A DNA stretch of 64,000 bases from Pseudomonas sp. FEN (GCF_904067045.1 NZ_CAJFDC010000001.1:372001-436000); one strand, 5' to 3'. Positions 11,166 to 20,716 are shown, counted from the first letter of the stretch. Made by a program: numbers and translations. Notes: generated from the sequence alone by a model not told the origin.

Positions 11166-11944
11166 CAGGCTTCTCCAGGGGCTTGGCCATGGGCGGCGGC
11201 GGTGCGAGCTTCAAGATCGCGCAGGGCGGTCAGCTCGACTTCGGTTGGCGCGGCGGTACTGTCGACCTGTTCGGCGAACCGCACCGCCCAGCCGGTGGCG
11301 GCGATCACTTGCTCGCGGGTCACCCCCGGATGCAGTGCGGTAACGATGAATTCGTGGGTTTGCGCTTCCGGCTCCATGATGCACAGGTCGGTGATGATCC
11401 CCACCGGACCTGCACCCGGCAGGCCCAGACGCTTGCGCGAATCACCGCCTTCGCCGTGACCGACGGAAGTGATGAAGTCCAGCTTGTCGACGAAGGAGCG
11501 GGCCGACTGCTTGAGGATGATCAGCACGCTTTTCGCGGAACCGGCGATTTCCGGGGCGCCACCGGCACCGGGCAGGCGGACCTTGGGCGCGAAATAGTCA
11601 CCGACCACGGTGGTGTTGATATTGCCGAAACGGTCGACTTGCGCCGCACCGAGAAAGCCGACATCAATACGCCCGCCTTGCAGCCAATAACGGAAGATCT
11701 CGCCGGTAGGCACCACGGTGTCGGCGGTTTCCGCCAGCTCGCCATCACCGATGGACAGCGGCAGCACACTGGGCTTGGCGCCAATCGGACCCGATTCGTA
11801 GATCAGCACCACATCCGGCGAAGAGGTCAGCCGCGCCAGGTTGGCGGCCTTGGACGGCAGGCCGATACCGACAAAGCAGACCGAACCGTTCTTCAGCCGA
11901 CGCGCAGCGGCCACCGTCATCATTTCATTGGTGGTGTAGGTCAT
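11165..11944 (-). CDS. pcaJ: 3-oxoadipate CoA-transferase, beta subunit
   Basis: With PcaI it transfers CoA from succinyl-CoA to 3-oxoadipate. The 259 residues include the family 1 CoA-transferase beta signature with the catalytic Glu in [22 protein letters not shown] near the N-terminus and GAGGAPEIA in the middle fit the subunit. Start and stop overlap pcaI and pcaF by one base each. Placing pcaIJ beside pcaF is usual in the P. fluorescens group, whereas P. putida carries pcaIJ elsewhere. Confidence 0.95.
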   Translation of the reverse strand: MTYTTNEMMTVAAARRLKNGSVCFVGIGLPSKAANLARLTSSPDVVLIYESGPIGAKPSVLPLSIGDGELAETADTVVPTGEIFRYWLQGGRIDVGFLGAAQVDRFGNINTTVVGDYFAPKVRLPGAGGAPEIAGSAKSVLIILKQSARSFVDKLDFITSVGHGEGGDSRKRLGLPGAGPVGIITDLCIMEPEAQTHEFIVTALHPGVTREQVIAATGWAVRFAEQVDSTAAPTEVELTALRDLEARTAAAHGQAPGEA

Positions 11945-12801
11945 TACTTAGCCTCCGAAGCGTGGGCCAGTTTGCGTTGGAACTCGGCAAAGTTCGCGGT
12001 GCCATGGATGTACTCGGCGATCCAGGCGGTAAAGGTGGCGCGATCGCGGGCAATCGGGTCCCAGGCCTGGTAGAAACGGTTGTCGCGCTCGGTATAGCCA
12101 TGGGCGTAGGACGGGTGGGCGCCGCCAGGGACATGACACACGGCGCTCAGGGCCCAGGTCGGCAGGACACAGGCGTTCATCGGTGCCTGCAGGTCATCAA
12201 CAATTTCCTCGACGGTGACGATGCAGCGCTTGGCCGCCAGGGCCGCTTCCTTCTGCACACCGAGAATGCCCCAGAGCAGCACATTGCCCTTGCGGTCGGC
12301 TTTCTGGGCATGGATCACGGTGATATCCGGGCGTACCGAGGGCACGGCGGCCAGCACTTCACCCGTGAATGGGCAGGTGACGGTCTTGATCAGCGGATTG
12401 ACCTTCGGCAGGTCGGAGCCGGCGTAGGCCCGCAGGACCGCGAACGGCAAGCCGGAGGCTCCAGCCACATAGGCATTGGCCAGGTCGGCATGGCTGTGTT
12501 CTTCGATTTCCAGCGGGTGCGGCCAGTGCTTCTCGACAGCATCGCGCAGGCGGTGCAACGAGCCCACGCCCGGATTGCCGCCCCAGGAGAAAATCAGCTT
12601 GCGGGCGCAACCGGCGCCGATGAGCTGGTCATAGATCAGATCGGGCGTCATGCGGACCAGCGTCAGGTCTTTCTTGCCCTGACGAATGATTTCATGACCC
12701 GCCGCAGTCGGAATCAAATGGGTGAAGCCTTCGAGCGCGACGGTATCGCCGTCGTTGACGAACTGCTTCACCGCTTCATGCAGCGAAAGGATTTCAGCCA
12801 T
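11944..12801 (-). CDS. pcaI: 3-oxoadipate CoA-transferase, alpha subunit
   Basis: Alpha subunit of the succinyl-CoA:3-oxoadipate CoA-transferase, 285 residues. GFTHLIPTAAGHEIIRQG and IGAGCARKLIFSWGGNPGVGS fit the alpha-subunit fold. GGGAG lies about 10 nt before the ATG. It is the first gene of the pcaIJF(T)D run, and two PcaR-like sites lie about 100-130 bp upstream, so transcription probably starts there under PcaR with 3-oxoadipate as inducer, as in P. putida. Confidence 0.95.
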   Translation of the reverse strand: MAEILSLHEAVKQFVNDGDTVALEGFTHLIPTAAGHEIIRQGKKDLTLVRMTPDLIYDQLIGAGCARKLIFSWGGNPGVGSLHRLRDAVEKHWPHPLEIEEHSHADLANAYVAGASGLPFAVLRAYAGSDLPKVNPLIKTVTCPFTGEVLAAVPSVRPDITVIHAQKADRKGNVLLWGILGVQKEAALAAKRCIVTVEEIVDDLQAPMNACVLPTWALSAVCHVPGGAHPSYAHGYTERDNRFYQAWDPIARDRATFTAWIAEYIHGTANFAEFQRKLAHASEAK

Positions 12802-12897
12802 GGGTGCAGACTCCCGGTTTCAACAAGCCTGAGGGGTGGCGCCAGGTTCAGCGCCGCGATGAGCTCAGAGTAAGCCGGGGGTCGGCGGCCAAACAAT

Positions 12898-12929
12898 CCG
12901 ATAATCGATTAACCGTTCGGTAATCGAAC
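12898..12929. promoter_or_regulatory. PcaR operator pair upstream of pcaI
   Basis: Two related elements sit here: CCGATAATCGATT (12898-12910) and the palindrome GTTCGGTAATCGAAC (12915-12929). Both share the GATAATCG/GTAATCG core with the sites before pcaR and before the porin. They lie between pcaI and pcaR and overlap the probable pcaI promoter. Confidence 0.7.
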
Positions 12930-12989
12930 GAATTGTTTGCAAGCTACCGTTCTATCCTTCGAGGAATTCGTCGTCAGGGAAACCGCAGT

Positions 12990-13832
12990 TCAGGAAAACA
13001 ACTGCGTACTCAGCTCGCGACTGGCCTGCAGCATGCTCGGCAGGACTCGCTGCTCCAGTTCCGCGCAGCTGACACGCCCGGCATGGGTACTGACGTTCAG
13101 TGCCGCCAACACCTGCCCGGAGGCGTCGTAGACCGGCACGGCAATCGAACGCAAACCTTGCTCCAGTTCCTGGTCGACAATGCACCAGCCCTGTCGGCGA
13201 ACCTGTTGCAGGCATTCGAGCAAGGCTTCAGGGGTGTGCAGGGTGCGACTGGTCTTGGCGTGCAGGTCGGCATGCTCGAGGTATTCGCGCAAGGAGGCAT
13301 CGTCCAGCGCCGCCAGGAGGATTCGCCCCATGGATGTGCAATAAGCCGGCAACCGGCCACCCACCGAAAGATCAACCGAGATCAGCCGTTGAGTGGTGGC
13401 GGAACGGGCGATGTACAGAATGTCGTCGCCTTCCAGGGTCGCCATGTTGCAGGCTTCGTGCAGTTGCTCGCTCATGCGGTCGAGATAAGGTTGGGCCGAC
13501 ACGGCCAGGGGCGTGGACGACAGGTACGCGTGGCCCAGGGTCAACACCTTGGGTAACAGCGAATAGGTACGACCGTCGGTGGTGGCGTAGCCGAGCTTGA
13601 TCAAGGTATGCAGGCAACGTCGCACCGCCGCACGGGGAATTTCCGTGCGGTGGCTGATCTGCGCAATGGTCAGGTGCCGTTTGCGCTCCTGGAACGCCTG
13701 CACCACCGCCAGGCCACGTGCCAGCGAGGTCATGAAATCAGGGTCGCCGGTCAGCGCCTGGATGCGCTTGGCCGGCGAGGCAACGATGGGTGGCGCCGCG
13801 GAAACGAAGGCATCACGCAGTTGATCGTTCAT
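12990..13832 (-). CDS. pcaR: IclR-family regulator of the beta-ketoadipate pathway
   Basis: Activator of the pca genes that responds to 3-oxoadipate in Pseudomonas. 280 residues: an N-terminal winged helix-turn-helix (about residues 35-95, LTIAQISHRTEIPRAAVRR) and a C-terminal IclR effector domain with GDDILYIARS and GRILLAALDD. AAGG lies about 10 nt before the ATG. It is transcribed in the same direction as pcaIJF. Its own upstream region holds an exact PcaR box in inverted orientation plus a second half-match, so autoregulation is likely. Confidence 0.94.
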   Translation of the reverse strand: MNDQLRDAFVSAAPPIVASPAKRIQALTGDPDFMTSLARGLAVVQAFQERKRHLTIAQISHRTEIPRAAVRRCLHTLIKLGYATTDGRTYSLLPKVLTLGHAYLSSTPLAVSAQPYLDRMSEQLHEACNMATLEGDDILYIARSATTQRLISVDLSVGGRLPAYCTSMGRILLAALDDASLREYLEHADLHAKTSRTLHTPEALLECLQQVRRQGWCIVDQELEQGLRSIAVPVYDASGQVLAALNVSTHAGRVSCAELEQRVLPSMLQASRELSTQLFS

Positions 13833-13910
13833 GGCAGGTACCTTATCCGCAGTGGAGACCCATTACAGGCCGGGCCCGGGCCAATAGACAAGTCAGGGTA
13901 GCTCAGTTTG

Positions 13911-13945
13911 GTGCGATTATCGAACCAGTGGCCGATAATCGCAAT
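13911..13945. promoter_or_regulatory. Inverted pair of PcaR boxes before pcaR
   Basis: GTGCGATTATCGAAC (13911-13925) is the exact reverse complement of the PcaR box GTTCGATAATCGCAC. GCCGATAATCGCAAT (13931-13945) is a second, partial copy in the opposite orientation. The pair lies 79-113 bp before the pcaR start and directly abuts a possible rightward -35 element (TTGACC, 13945-13950). Confidence 0.72.
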
Positions 13946-13971
13946 TGACCCTGAGCGCCGCGGCTTATACC

Positions 13972-14067
13972 GTGGGCACGCCGTTGTGGATTTCCCGGGA
14001 TACTGGTCAGGTACCCACCGGGAAGTCCGGCGGTCCGGCCTCACCCACGAAGTGAGGCCGTTTTTTT
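13972..14067 (+). ncRNA. Candidate small RNA divergent from pcaR
   Basis: A strong plus-strand terminator at 14037-14067 has no plus-strand gene before it: the nearest upstream gene is pcaR on the other strand. A possible promoter is TTGACC (13945-13950) with TATACC (13966-13971), but the 15-bp spacing is short. A transcript of about 90 nt starting near 13978 would contain a CCCGGG/CCCACCGGG region and end in the terminator. I do not recognise it as a named Pseudomonas sRNA, and the alternative is a terminator for antisense transcription. Confidence 0.35.
14037..14067 (+). terminator. Rho-independent terminator without an upstream plus-strand gene
   Basis: GGCCTCAC and GTGAGGCC arms form an 8-bp stem with a 7-nt loop, followed by seven Ts and CC. 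It is a canonical terminator for rightward transcription. Confidence 0.85.
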
Positions 14068-14447
14068 CCTGACCGATCATGAGCAAAGGACCGAGCAAAA
14101 AGTTGAAGCGTTGTTCTTCAACAGAAACGGGACTCTATTTCCAAGTATCGGGCTTATTGCAATGCAACTTGAATTGATAACTGTCGTCAAAAAACAGGCA
14201 GCGGTTAGCCGCCCCTCAAGTTACAGTTCAAAACTCCTACACCACAAAACTCACCAACAAAGTTGACGAATTCCCTTATCTTCGCGATAGTATCGTCAAA
14301 CCAACCGCTATAATACCCTGTACGACCTCAAGGCCATCTGGCCCGATGGGAATTCCGACTGTCAGCGCTCAAGCCCAAGATTGAACGTTTCGCCAGGGCG
14401 GTTGTGTTTAATGGAACACAATCACTCAACTCAAATTAGGTAGTACT
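14068..14447 (+). other. Intergenic leader with promoter-like elements
   Basis: No gene seen. The stretch is AT-richer than its surroundings. It holds a 7-bp perfect hairpin (14102-14122) and a possible promoter TTGACG (14263-14268)-N17-GATAGT; a separate TATAAT lies at 14309-14314. These probably drive the small gene starting at 14448 with a long 5' leader. Confidence 0.4.
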
Positions 14448-14648
14448 GTGACGAAAGACGAACTGCGCGCGGAACTTGAGCGCCAGGAACAACGTTACAA
14501 GGATGTTTACGGCGGGGCAGTCACCACCTACGCCGCACAACCCGATCCAGAACGCAAACCCTGGCGCAAACGAGCCAGTCTTCTGGACCAGGCGTTTACC
14601 CAGGAACTGCAAAAGATGGAAAAGGAACTCAAGGCCGAAGAGCCTTAG
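14448..14648 (+). CDS. Small conserved-looking hydrophilic protein, unknown function
   Basis: 66-residue protein with a GTG start. It is highly charged ([22 protein letters not shown] at the start, many Lys/Glu at the end) and predicted alpha-helical, with no signal peptide or membrane segment. Codon use matches neighbouring genes. The Shine-Dalgarno is weak (TTAGGT). It lies alone between the pcaR region and pitA. I do not recognise a named domain; it resembles small hypothetical proteins of Pseudomonas. Confidence 0.6.
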   Translation: MTKDELRAELERQEQRYKDVYGGAVTTYAAQPDPERKPWRKRASLLDQAFTQELQKMEKELKAEEP

Positions 14649-14863
14649 GCCTGTCGCCATTGAACCTTGCCGGTGCCCCACCCTTCGCTGCCTGGCCTTT
14701 CCTGCCCGGACAACACCAGGCTCGCCGGACGCCAAGAGGGGTGCCATCCGCGCATCAACCATCGACCTGACCACCTGCTCAGGTCAAATGGCGTCAGGCA
14801 GGCCCTTAGCCGAAAGTTTTCTGGCATAATCGCGCCCCCTTATGACCGGGTCAGAAAACCTTC

Positions 14864-16339
14864 ATGATCGATTTATTCAGCGGACTGGATACCTGGGTGC
14901 TTGTGAGCCTGGTGCTCGCCCTGGCCTTTGTCCTCAGCTTCGAGTTCATCAACGGCTTTCATGACACCGCTAACGCGGTGGCCACTGTTATCTACACCAA
15001 AGCCATGTCGCCGCACCTGGCGGTGTTCTTTTCCGGTGCGTTCAACTTCCTCGGCGTGCTGCTGGGCGGCGTTGGCGTCGCCTACGCAATCGTCCACCTG
15101 TTGCCGGTCGAGCTGCTGATCAACGTCAACACCGGCCATGGCCTGGCCATGGTGTTTTCCCTGCTCGCATCGGCCATCGCCTGGAACCTCGGCACCTGGT
15201 ACTTCGGTATCCCGGCGTCCAGCTCCCACACCCTGATCGGCTCGATCCTCGGTGTCGGCCTGGCCAATGCCCTGCTCAACGGCATTCCCGTGAGCGAGGG
15301 GGTCAACTGGCAGAAAGCGATCGATATCGGCGCCTCGCTGATCTTCTCGCCGATTGCCGGCCTGGTGGTGGCGGGCTTGATACTGGTCGCCCTGAAACGG
15401 TGGCGACCGCTGTCCAAGATGCACAAGACCCCGGAGCAACGGCGCAAGATCGACGACAAGAAACACCCGCCGTTCTGGAACCGCATGGTGCTGGTGATTT
15501 CCGCCATGGCGGTGAGTTTCGTGCACGGCTCCAACGATGGCCAGAAAGGTATCGGCCTGATCATGCTGGTGTTGATCGGTATCGTCCCGGCGCAGTTCGT
15601 CCTGGACCTGAGTACCACCACTTATCAGATTGAACGCACCCGCGACGCGACCCTGCACCTGAGCCAGTTCTACCAGCGCAACCACGAAACCCTGAGCGAA
15701 TTCCTCGCCCTGGGCAAAAACGTGGCCGACGATATGCCCGGCAAATTCCGTTGCAACCCGCAACGCACCGAAGCCAACATCAACGCCCTGATGAGCAATC
15801 TCACGGGTGTGACCGACTATCATTCGCTGTCGGCGGAGAAACGCATTGAAGTGCGTCGCGACCTGTTGTGCCTGGATGACACCGCGAAGAACGTCGGCAA
15901 GTTGCCGGGTCTGGACTCCCGTGAAAAGGCTGACCTGGAGAAGCTGCGCAAGGACCTGACCGCCACCACCGAATACGCGCCGTTCTGGGTGATCATGGCC
16001 GTTGCCCTGGCCCTGGGCCTGGGCACCATGATCGGTTGGAAGCGCGTGGTGCTGACCATCGGCGAGAAGATCGGCAAACAGGGCATGACCTATGCCCAGG
16101 GCATGTCGGCGCAGATCACCACCGCCGGCCTGATCGCCCTGGCGAACATCGTCGCCCTGCCCGTCTCGACCACCCACGTACTGTCATCGGGCGTGGCCGG
16201 GACCATGATTGCCAGCAAGAGCGGCCTGCAAGGCAGCACCATCAAGACCATCCTGCTGGCCTGGGTCCTGACCCTGCCAATGACCATCGGTTTGTCCGCG
16301 GGCCTGTTCTGGCTGTCGACGAAAGTGCTGGGTAGCTGA
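14864..16339 (+). CDS. pitA: Low-affinity inorganic phosphate transporter (Pit family)
   Basis: Inner-membrane H+/metal-phosphate symporter, 491 residues. The PiT signature occurs twice: FINGFHDTANAVATVIYTKA near the N-terminus and VHGSNDGQKGIGLIM in the middle, with a second half containing ALANIVALPVSTTHVLSSGVAG. A soluble loop of about 130 residues lies between the halves. A CATAAT -10-like element lies about 36 bp before the start. A DUF47/PhoU-like partner, common for Pit genes, is not present next to it. A strong terminator follows. Confidence 0.93.
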   Translation: MIDLFSGLDTWVLVSLVLALAFVLSFEFINGFHDTANAVATVIYTKAMSPHLAVFFSGAFNFLGVLLGGVGVAYAIVHLLPVELLINVNTGHGLAMVFSLLASAIAWNLGTWYFGIPASSSHTLIGSILGVGLANALLNGIPVSEGVNWQKAIDIGASLIFSPIAGLVVAGLILVALKRWRPLSKMHKTPEQRRKIDDKKHPPFWNRMVLVISAMAVSFVHGSNDGQKGIGLIMLVLIGIVPAQFVLDLSTTTYQIERTRDATLHLSQFYQRNHETLSEFLALGKNVADDMPGKFRCNPQRTEANINALMSNLTGVTDYHSLSAEKRIEVRRDLLCLDDTAKNVGKLPGLDSREKADLEKLRKDLTATTEYAPFWVIMAVALALGLGTMIGWKRVVLTIGEKIGKQGMTYAQGMSAQITTAGLIALANIVALPVSTTHVLSSGVAGTMIASKSGLQGSTIKTILLAWVLTLPMTIGLSAGLFWLSTKVLGS

Positions 16340-16355
16340 TCCAGGACGGATAACG

Positions 16356-16391
16356 AAAAAGGTGCGCTCCCGTCGGGACCGCACCTTTTTT
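16356..16391 (+). terminator. Terminator after the phosphate transporter
   Basis: AAAAAGGTGC pairs with GCACCTTTTT, followed by further Ts, 17 bp after the stop codon. The A-run on the other side could make it work in both directions. Confidence 0.9.
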
Positions 16392-16448
16392 ATTTCCTGC
16401 TGTGACTGGGCTCGCCTCGACAGCACCCACATCTACAATAATAAAGGC

Positions 16449-16474
16449 AAAAAAAAGGGCGACCGAAGTCGCCC
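16449..16474 (-). terminator. Minus-strand terminator for the 38-residue gene
   Basis: GGGCGAC/GTCGCCC stem with a CGAA tetraloop; on the minus strand it is followed by eight Ts. It lies 33 bp after the stop of the small gene at 16507-16623. Confidence 0.88.
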
Positions 16475-16506
16475 AAAATGCCTTGCGTGCTCGTTCCCTG
16501 GAAACT

Positions 16507-16623
16507 CTACGGTTTTTTCCGTTTATGTGAGTCTTTCCAGATAAAAAATCCAAAACCGGCAAAGAACATCACCATGAGACCAACTGTCAGTACTCCGGCG
16601 ATCACCACGTTATCGAAAAACAT
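16507..16623 (-). CDS. 38-residue single-span membrane protein
   Basis: Very short gene supported by a near-perfect Shine-Dalgarno (AGGAGG, 6 nt before ATG) and its own terminator downstream. It encodes MFFDNVVIAGVLTVGLMVMF, then a short hydrophobic run and FIWKDSHKRKKP. That gives one transmembrane helix (about residues 7-29) with a basic cytoplasmic tail, so N-out/C-in topology is likely. It resembles other tiny single-span Pseudomonas proteins. The function is unknown; a small accessory subunit of a membrane complex is only one possibility. Confidence 0.8.
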   Translation of the reverse strand: MFFDNVVIAGVLTVGLMVMFFAGFGFFIWKDSHKRKKP

Positions 16624-16767
16624 GACTGGCCTCCTGCACTTGCCTTGTTGCGATGGGGCTAAGTTAGCCCAGCAGGCACGGTGAAAAATTGACCAGGGTC
16701 AATGCTGCCCAAGGCAGGGCGCGGGAGAAGGGGAATAACTGATCCATATCAAGAATCAGGGGGGGGG

Positions 16768-16929
16768 TCAGCGCTTTTTCGGCTTGTTCTTCGGTTTTTT
16801 CTTGCCCTTGCCCAGCGGCATGGCCTGCTCGAATGCCTGGCGGACTTCGTTCAAGCGCTTTTCGTTGAGATCATGGACGCGTTTGGCCCGTTCGGCATCA
16901 AGGTCGATCAACTTGTCATCTGGGTTCAT
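16768..16929 (-). CDS. 53-residue Lys-rich small protein, unknown function
   Basis: Reading frame on the minus strand with codon use like its neighbours. It encodes an acidic/alpha-helical N-terminal half (MNPDDKLIDLDAERAKRVHD) and a strongly basic C-terminus ending KGKKKPKNKPKKR. The basic tail suggests nucleic-acid or ribosome contact, but this is inference. No clear Shine-Dalgarno is visible before the ATG, which lowers confidence. It lies between the 38-residue gene and the 113-residue gene, all on the minus strand. Confidence 0.55.
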   Translation of the reverse strand: MNPDDKLIDLDAERAKRVHDLNEKRLNEVRQAFEQAMPLGKGKKKPKNKPKKR

Positions 16930-17045
16930 AGTCACATTGCATCGCTATCAGTCGAGTTCCATCGAAGAGGCCACTTTTGGCAACCTTCAACACACGCTAC
17001 CGACTAATAATGCGGGCAAGTGCGGGCGCTGGCAAACGAGCATCG

Positions 17046-17387
17046 TCAGACCTCGACGTCCACCAACAACCCCTGACGCGGCTGATCTTCCATCAGCGCC
17101 ACCACGGGTACGGTGTTGTCGGCATTCAATTCGTCACCCGGAACGGCCAGGTGCAGCTCCGGATCGTCATCGGCTTCGCGTCGGCGTTGCTGTTGTTCCT
17201 GCTTGCGCCGCTGTTCCTCGCGCAGCAGCCAAGCGGCCTCTTCCGGGTCACGCTTTTGCAGGTCAATGGTGCTCTCATTGGAGCTTTGCTGTATCGGCAC
17301 CACGGGCGGGATGTCCGGTCGCGGTCGAATCGGATCGGTCTGGGACGTAACCGGTACGACACTCAGGGGTAGTATCGGTGGCAGCAT
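17046..17387 (-). CDS. Conserved-type hypothetical protein, Pro- and Gln-rich
   Basis: 113-residue protein. The N-terminal third is Pro-rich (MLPPILPLSVVPVTSQ), the middle is a charged helix with EEAAWLLREEQRRKQEQQQRRR, and the C-terminus is acidic, ending LLVDVEV. A good Shine-Dalgarno (AGGAG, about 9 nt before ATG) supports the start. It has no signal peptide or membrane span. It lies upstream of and divergent from rapA. I do not recognise a domain; a coiled-coil adaptor role would be speculation. Confidence 0.72.
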   Translation of the reverse strand: MLPPILPLSVVPVTSQTDPIRPRPDIPPVVPIQQSSNESTIDLQKRDPEEAAWLLREEQRRKQEQQQRRREADDDPELHLAVPGDELNADNTVPVVALMEDQPRQGLLVDVEV

Positions 17388-17713
17388 AGTGGTTTTCTCC
17401 TGTCGTCAGGCTGTCGGCGGCAACCTCGGTGACTTGAGCCCGGGATGGTCAAAGTGTGACCGGATTAACACACGAAGGTGCCCGACATCCCGATGAACTA
17501 ACCTTTTCTTCAGGTCTCGCGCAACTTCCTGCAGGAGCAGTCGGTCGACGCTCGATTACTCGCGCTGGCGCTCATTCAGGCAACCCATTGGTCGACCGGC
17601 CGCGCCTACAGGACGCAATACTCACTAAAAGCGCGGTATTTGTGAGCTTCTTTTGGCCTGAAGCGCCGATTCCGTTAACATAGTCGGCTTTTTCAAGGCG
17701 GGAGTCAGGCAGC
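17388..17713. other. Divergent intergenic region before rapA
   Basis: No gene seen. It contains inverted GGTCGAC/GTCGACC fragments and degenerate CTGCAGGAGC / GCCTACAGGACGC pieces that look like a decayed REP pair (about 17525-17620). A GTTAACATAGT stretch about 40 bp before rapA may hold its -10 region. Confidence 0.4.
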
Positions 17714-20560
17714 ATGGCGCAGCAGTATCAACCGGGGCAACGCTGGATCAGTGACAGCGAAGCGGAGTTGGGTTTAGGCACCGTTCTGGCACAGGACGGC
17801 CGCTTGTTGACCGTGCTCTACCCGGCCACTGGCGACACCCGCCAGTATGCGCTACGGAATGCGCCCCTGACCCGTGTGCGGTTCTCGCCGGGCGACTCCA
17901 TCACCCACTTCGAAGGCTGGAAAATGACCGTGCGTGAAGTCGACGATGTCGACGGGCTGCTGGTCTACCACGGCCTCAACGCGCAGAACGAAACCGTCAC
18001 GCTGCCGGAAACCCAACTGTCGAACTTCATCCAGTTCCGCCTGGCCAGCGACCGTCTGTTCGCCGGGCAGATCGACCCGTTGGCCTGGTTTTCGCTGCGC
18101 TATCACACCCTGGAACACACCAGCCGGCAGTTGCAGTCCTCGCTCTGGGGCCTGGGTGGCGTGCGTGCGCAACCGATCGCCCACCAGTTGCACATCGCCC
18201 GGGAAGTCGCCGACCGGATCGCGCCACGGGTCTTGCTGGCCGACGAAGTGGGCCTGGGCAAGACCATCGAAGCAGGCCTGGTGATCCATCGCCAACTGCT
18301 CTCGGGCCGCGCCAACCGCGTACTGATCCTGGTACCGGAGAATCTGCAGCACCAGTGGCTGGTGGAAATGCGCCGGCGCTTCAACCTGCAGGTCGCGCTG
18401 TTCGATGCCGAACGCTTTATCGAAAGCGATGCCAGCAATCCGTTCGAAGACACCCAGTTGGCCCTGGTGGCCCTGGAATGGCTGGTGGAAGACGAGAAGG
18501 CCCAGGATGCGCTGTTCGCCGCCGGCTGGGACCTGCTGGTGGTCGACGAAGCCCACCACCTGGTCTGGCACGAAGATCACGTCAGCCCGCAATACTCCCT
18601 GGTCGAACAGTTGGCCGAGACCATTCCCGGCGTCCTGCTGCTGACCGCGACCCCGGAACAACTGGGCCAGGACAGCCACTTTGCGCGCCTGCGCCTGCTC
18701 GACCCGAACCGTTTCCACGACCTGAAAGCCTTCCGCGCCGAGAGCGAGAACTATCGCCCGGTGGCCGAAGCCGTCCAGGAGCTGCTGGACAAAGGCCGCC
18801 TGTCGCCAACCGCGCATAAAACCATCCAGGGCTTCCTCGGCGACGAAGGACAGGCCCTGCTCGATGCCGTCAACGACGGCGACAGCGATGCCAGCGCCCG
18901 CCTGGTACGCGAGCTGCTCGACCGCCACGGCACCGGCCGCGTGCTGTTTCGCAACACCCGCGCCGCCGTGCAGGGGTTCCCGGAGCGCAAGCTGCATGCC
19001 TACCCGCTGCCGTGCCCGGACGAATACCTCGAACTGCCCCTGGGCGATCACGCCGAACTGTACCCGGAGGTCAGCTTCCAGGCTCAGCCGGACACCGACG
19101 ACGAAGCCCGTTGGTGGCGCTTCGACCCGCGCGTCGAGTGGCTGATCGATCAGTTGAAGATGCTCAAGCGCACCAAGGTCCTGGTGATCTGCGCTCATGC
19201 CGAGACCGCCATGGACCTGGAAGACGCCCTGCGCGTGCGCTCCGGCATTCCGGCCACGGTCTTCCACGAAGGCATGAACATCCTCGAGCGTGACCGCGCC
19301 GCCGCCTACTTCGCCGACGAAGAGTTCGGCGCCCAGGTGCTGATCTGCTCGGAAATCGGCAGCGAAGGTCGCAACTTCCAGTTCGCCCACCACCTGGTAC
19401 TGTTCGACCTGCCGTCCCACCCGGACCTGCTGGAGCAGCGGATCGGCCGGCTGGACCGGATCGGCCAGAAACATGTGATCGAACTGCACGTGCCGTACCT
19501 GCAAACCTCGCCCCAGGAGCGCCTGTTCCAGTGGTACCACGAGGCGCTGAACGCTTTCCTCAACACCTGCCCGACCGGCAATGCCTTGCAGCACCAGTTC
19601 GGCCCGCGCCTGCTGCCGCTGCTGGAAAACACCGATGACGACCAGTGGCAAGCGCTGATCGACGAAGCCCGCGGCGAGCGCGAGCGCCTGGAGGCCGAGC
19701 TGCACACCGGTCGCGACCGCCTGCTGGAACTCAATTCCGGTGGTGCTGGCGAAGGTGACGCGCTGGTCGAGGCGATCCATGAACAGGACGACCAGTTCGC
19801 CCTGCCTATCTATATGGAAACCCTGTTCGACGCGTTCGGTATCGACAGCGAAGACCATTCGGAAAACGCCCTGATCCTCAAACCGAGCGAGAAGATGCTC
19901 GACGCCAGCTTCCCGCTGGGCGACGACGAAGGCGTGACCATCACCTACGACCGCAACCAGGCGCTGTCGCGCGAAGACATGCAGTTCATCACCTGGGAAC
20001 ACCCGATGGTGCAGGGCGGCATGGACCTGGTGCTGTCCGGCTCGATGGGCAACACCGCCGTGGCGCTGATCAAGAACAAGGCGCTCAAGCCCGGTACCGT
20101 GTTGCTGGAACTGCTCTACGTCAGCGAAGTGGTCGCGCCGCGCTCACTGCAACTGGGTCGTTACCTGCCACCGGCGGCGCTGCGCTGCCTGCTGGATGCC
20201 AATGGCAACGACCTGTCGGCACGGGTGGCGTTCGAAACCCTGAACGACCAGCTGGAAAGCGTGCCACGGGCCAGCGCCAACAAGTTCATCCAGGCCCAAC
20301 GCGATACCCTGACGCCGAAGATCAACGCCGGCGAGGCCAAGATCGCACCGCGTCACGCCGAGCGCGTGGCCGAGGCACAGCGTCGCCTGGCGGCCGATAC
20401 CGACGAAGAGCTGGCACGCCTGACCGCCTTGCAGGCGGTCAATCCGAGCGTGCGTGACAGCGAATTGATGGCGTTGCGTCAACAGCGTGAACAAGGCCTG
20501 GCGATGCTGGAAAAAGCCGCGCTGCGCCTGGAAGCAATTCGGGTGTTGGTGGCTGGTTGA
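17714..20560 (+). CDS. rapA: RNA polymerase-associated SWI2/SNF2 ATPase
   Basis: RapA (HepA) binds core RNA polymerase and promotes its recycling after termination. At 948 residues it has normal family length. N-terminal Tudor-like domains ([20 protein letters not shown]) are followed by the helicase core: Walker [10 protein letters not shown] near residue 175, DEAH box VVDEAHH near 277, [21 protein letters not shown], and motif [12 protein letters not shown] with [12 protein letters not shown] long C-terminal RapA-specific region follows. It is monocistronic, with a REP pair downstream. Confidence 0.97.
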   Translation: MAQQYQPGQRWISDSEAELGLGTVLAQDGRLLTVLYPATGDTRQYALRNAPLTRVRFSPGDSITHFEGWKMTVREVDDVDGLLVYHGLNAQNETVTLPETQLSNFIQFRLASDRLFAGQIDPLAWFSLRYHTLEHTSRQLQSSLWGLGGVRAQPIAHQLHIAREVADRIAPRVLLADEVGLGKTIEAGLVIHRQLLSGRANRVLILVPENLQHQWLVEMRRRFNLQVALFDAERFIESDASNPFEDTQLALVALEWLVEDEKAQDALFAAGWDLLVVDEAHHLVWHEDHVSPQYSLVEQLAETIPGVLLLTATPEQLGQDSHFARLRLLDPNRFHDLKAFRAESENYRPVAEAVQELLDKGRLSPTAHKTIQGFLGDEGQALLDAVNDGDSDASARLVRELLDRHGTGRVLFRNTRAAVQGFPERKLHAYPLPCPDEYLELPLGDHAELYPEVSFQAQPDTDDEARWWRFDPRVEWLIDQLKMLKRTKVLVICAHAETAMDLEDALRVRSGIPATVFHEGMNILERDRAAAYFADEEFGAQVLICSEIGSEGRNFQFAHHLVLFDLPSHPDLLEQRIGRLDRIGQKHVIELHVPYLQTSPQERLFQWYHEALNAFLNTCPTGNALQHQFGPRLLPLLENTDDDQWQALIDEARGERERLEAELHTGRDRLLELNSGGAGEGDALVEAIHEQDDQFALPIYMETLFDAFGIDSEDHSENALILKPSEKMLDASFPLGDDEGVTITYDRNQALSREDMQFITWEHPMVQGGMDLVLSGSMGNTAVALIKNKALKPGTVLLELLYVSEVVAPRSLQLGRYLPPAALRCLLDANGNDLSARVAFETLNDQLESVPRASANKFIQAQRDTLTPKINAGEAKIAPRHAERVAEAQRRLAADTDEELARLTALQAVNPSVRDSELMALRQQREQGLAMLEKAALRLEAIRVLVAG

Positions 20561-20600
20561 TGTAATACATCTCTGTGGGAGTCGGCGCACCTAAGGGCCT

Positions 20601-20692
20601 CTTCGCGGGCAAGCTCCGCTCCCACAGTTTTATGCCCTACACAAAATAGAAGAACGTCTCCAATACTGTGGGAGCGGAGCTTGCCCGCGAAG
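20601..20692. repeat. REP pair (REPIN) after rapA
   Basis: Two perfect inverted arms, CTTCGCGGGCAAGCTCCGCT... (20601-20627) and its reverse complement (20666-20692), are separated by 38 nt. This is the typical Pseudomonas REP doublet in an intergenic space between convergent genes; related arms occur at 35543-35665. Confidence 0.93.
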
Positions 20693-20716
20693 GGAGCGAC
20701 TCGGTCTACCTGATTA

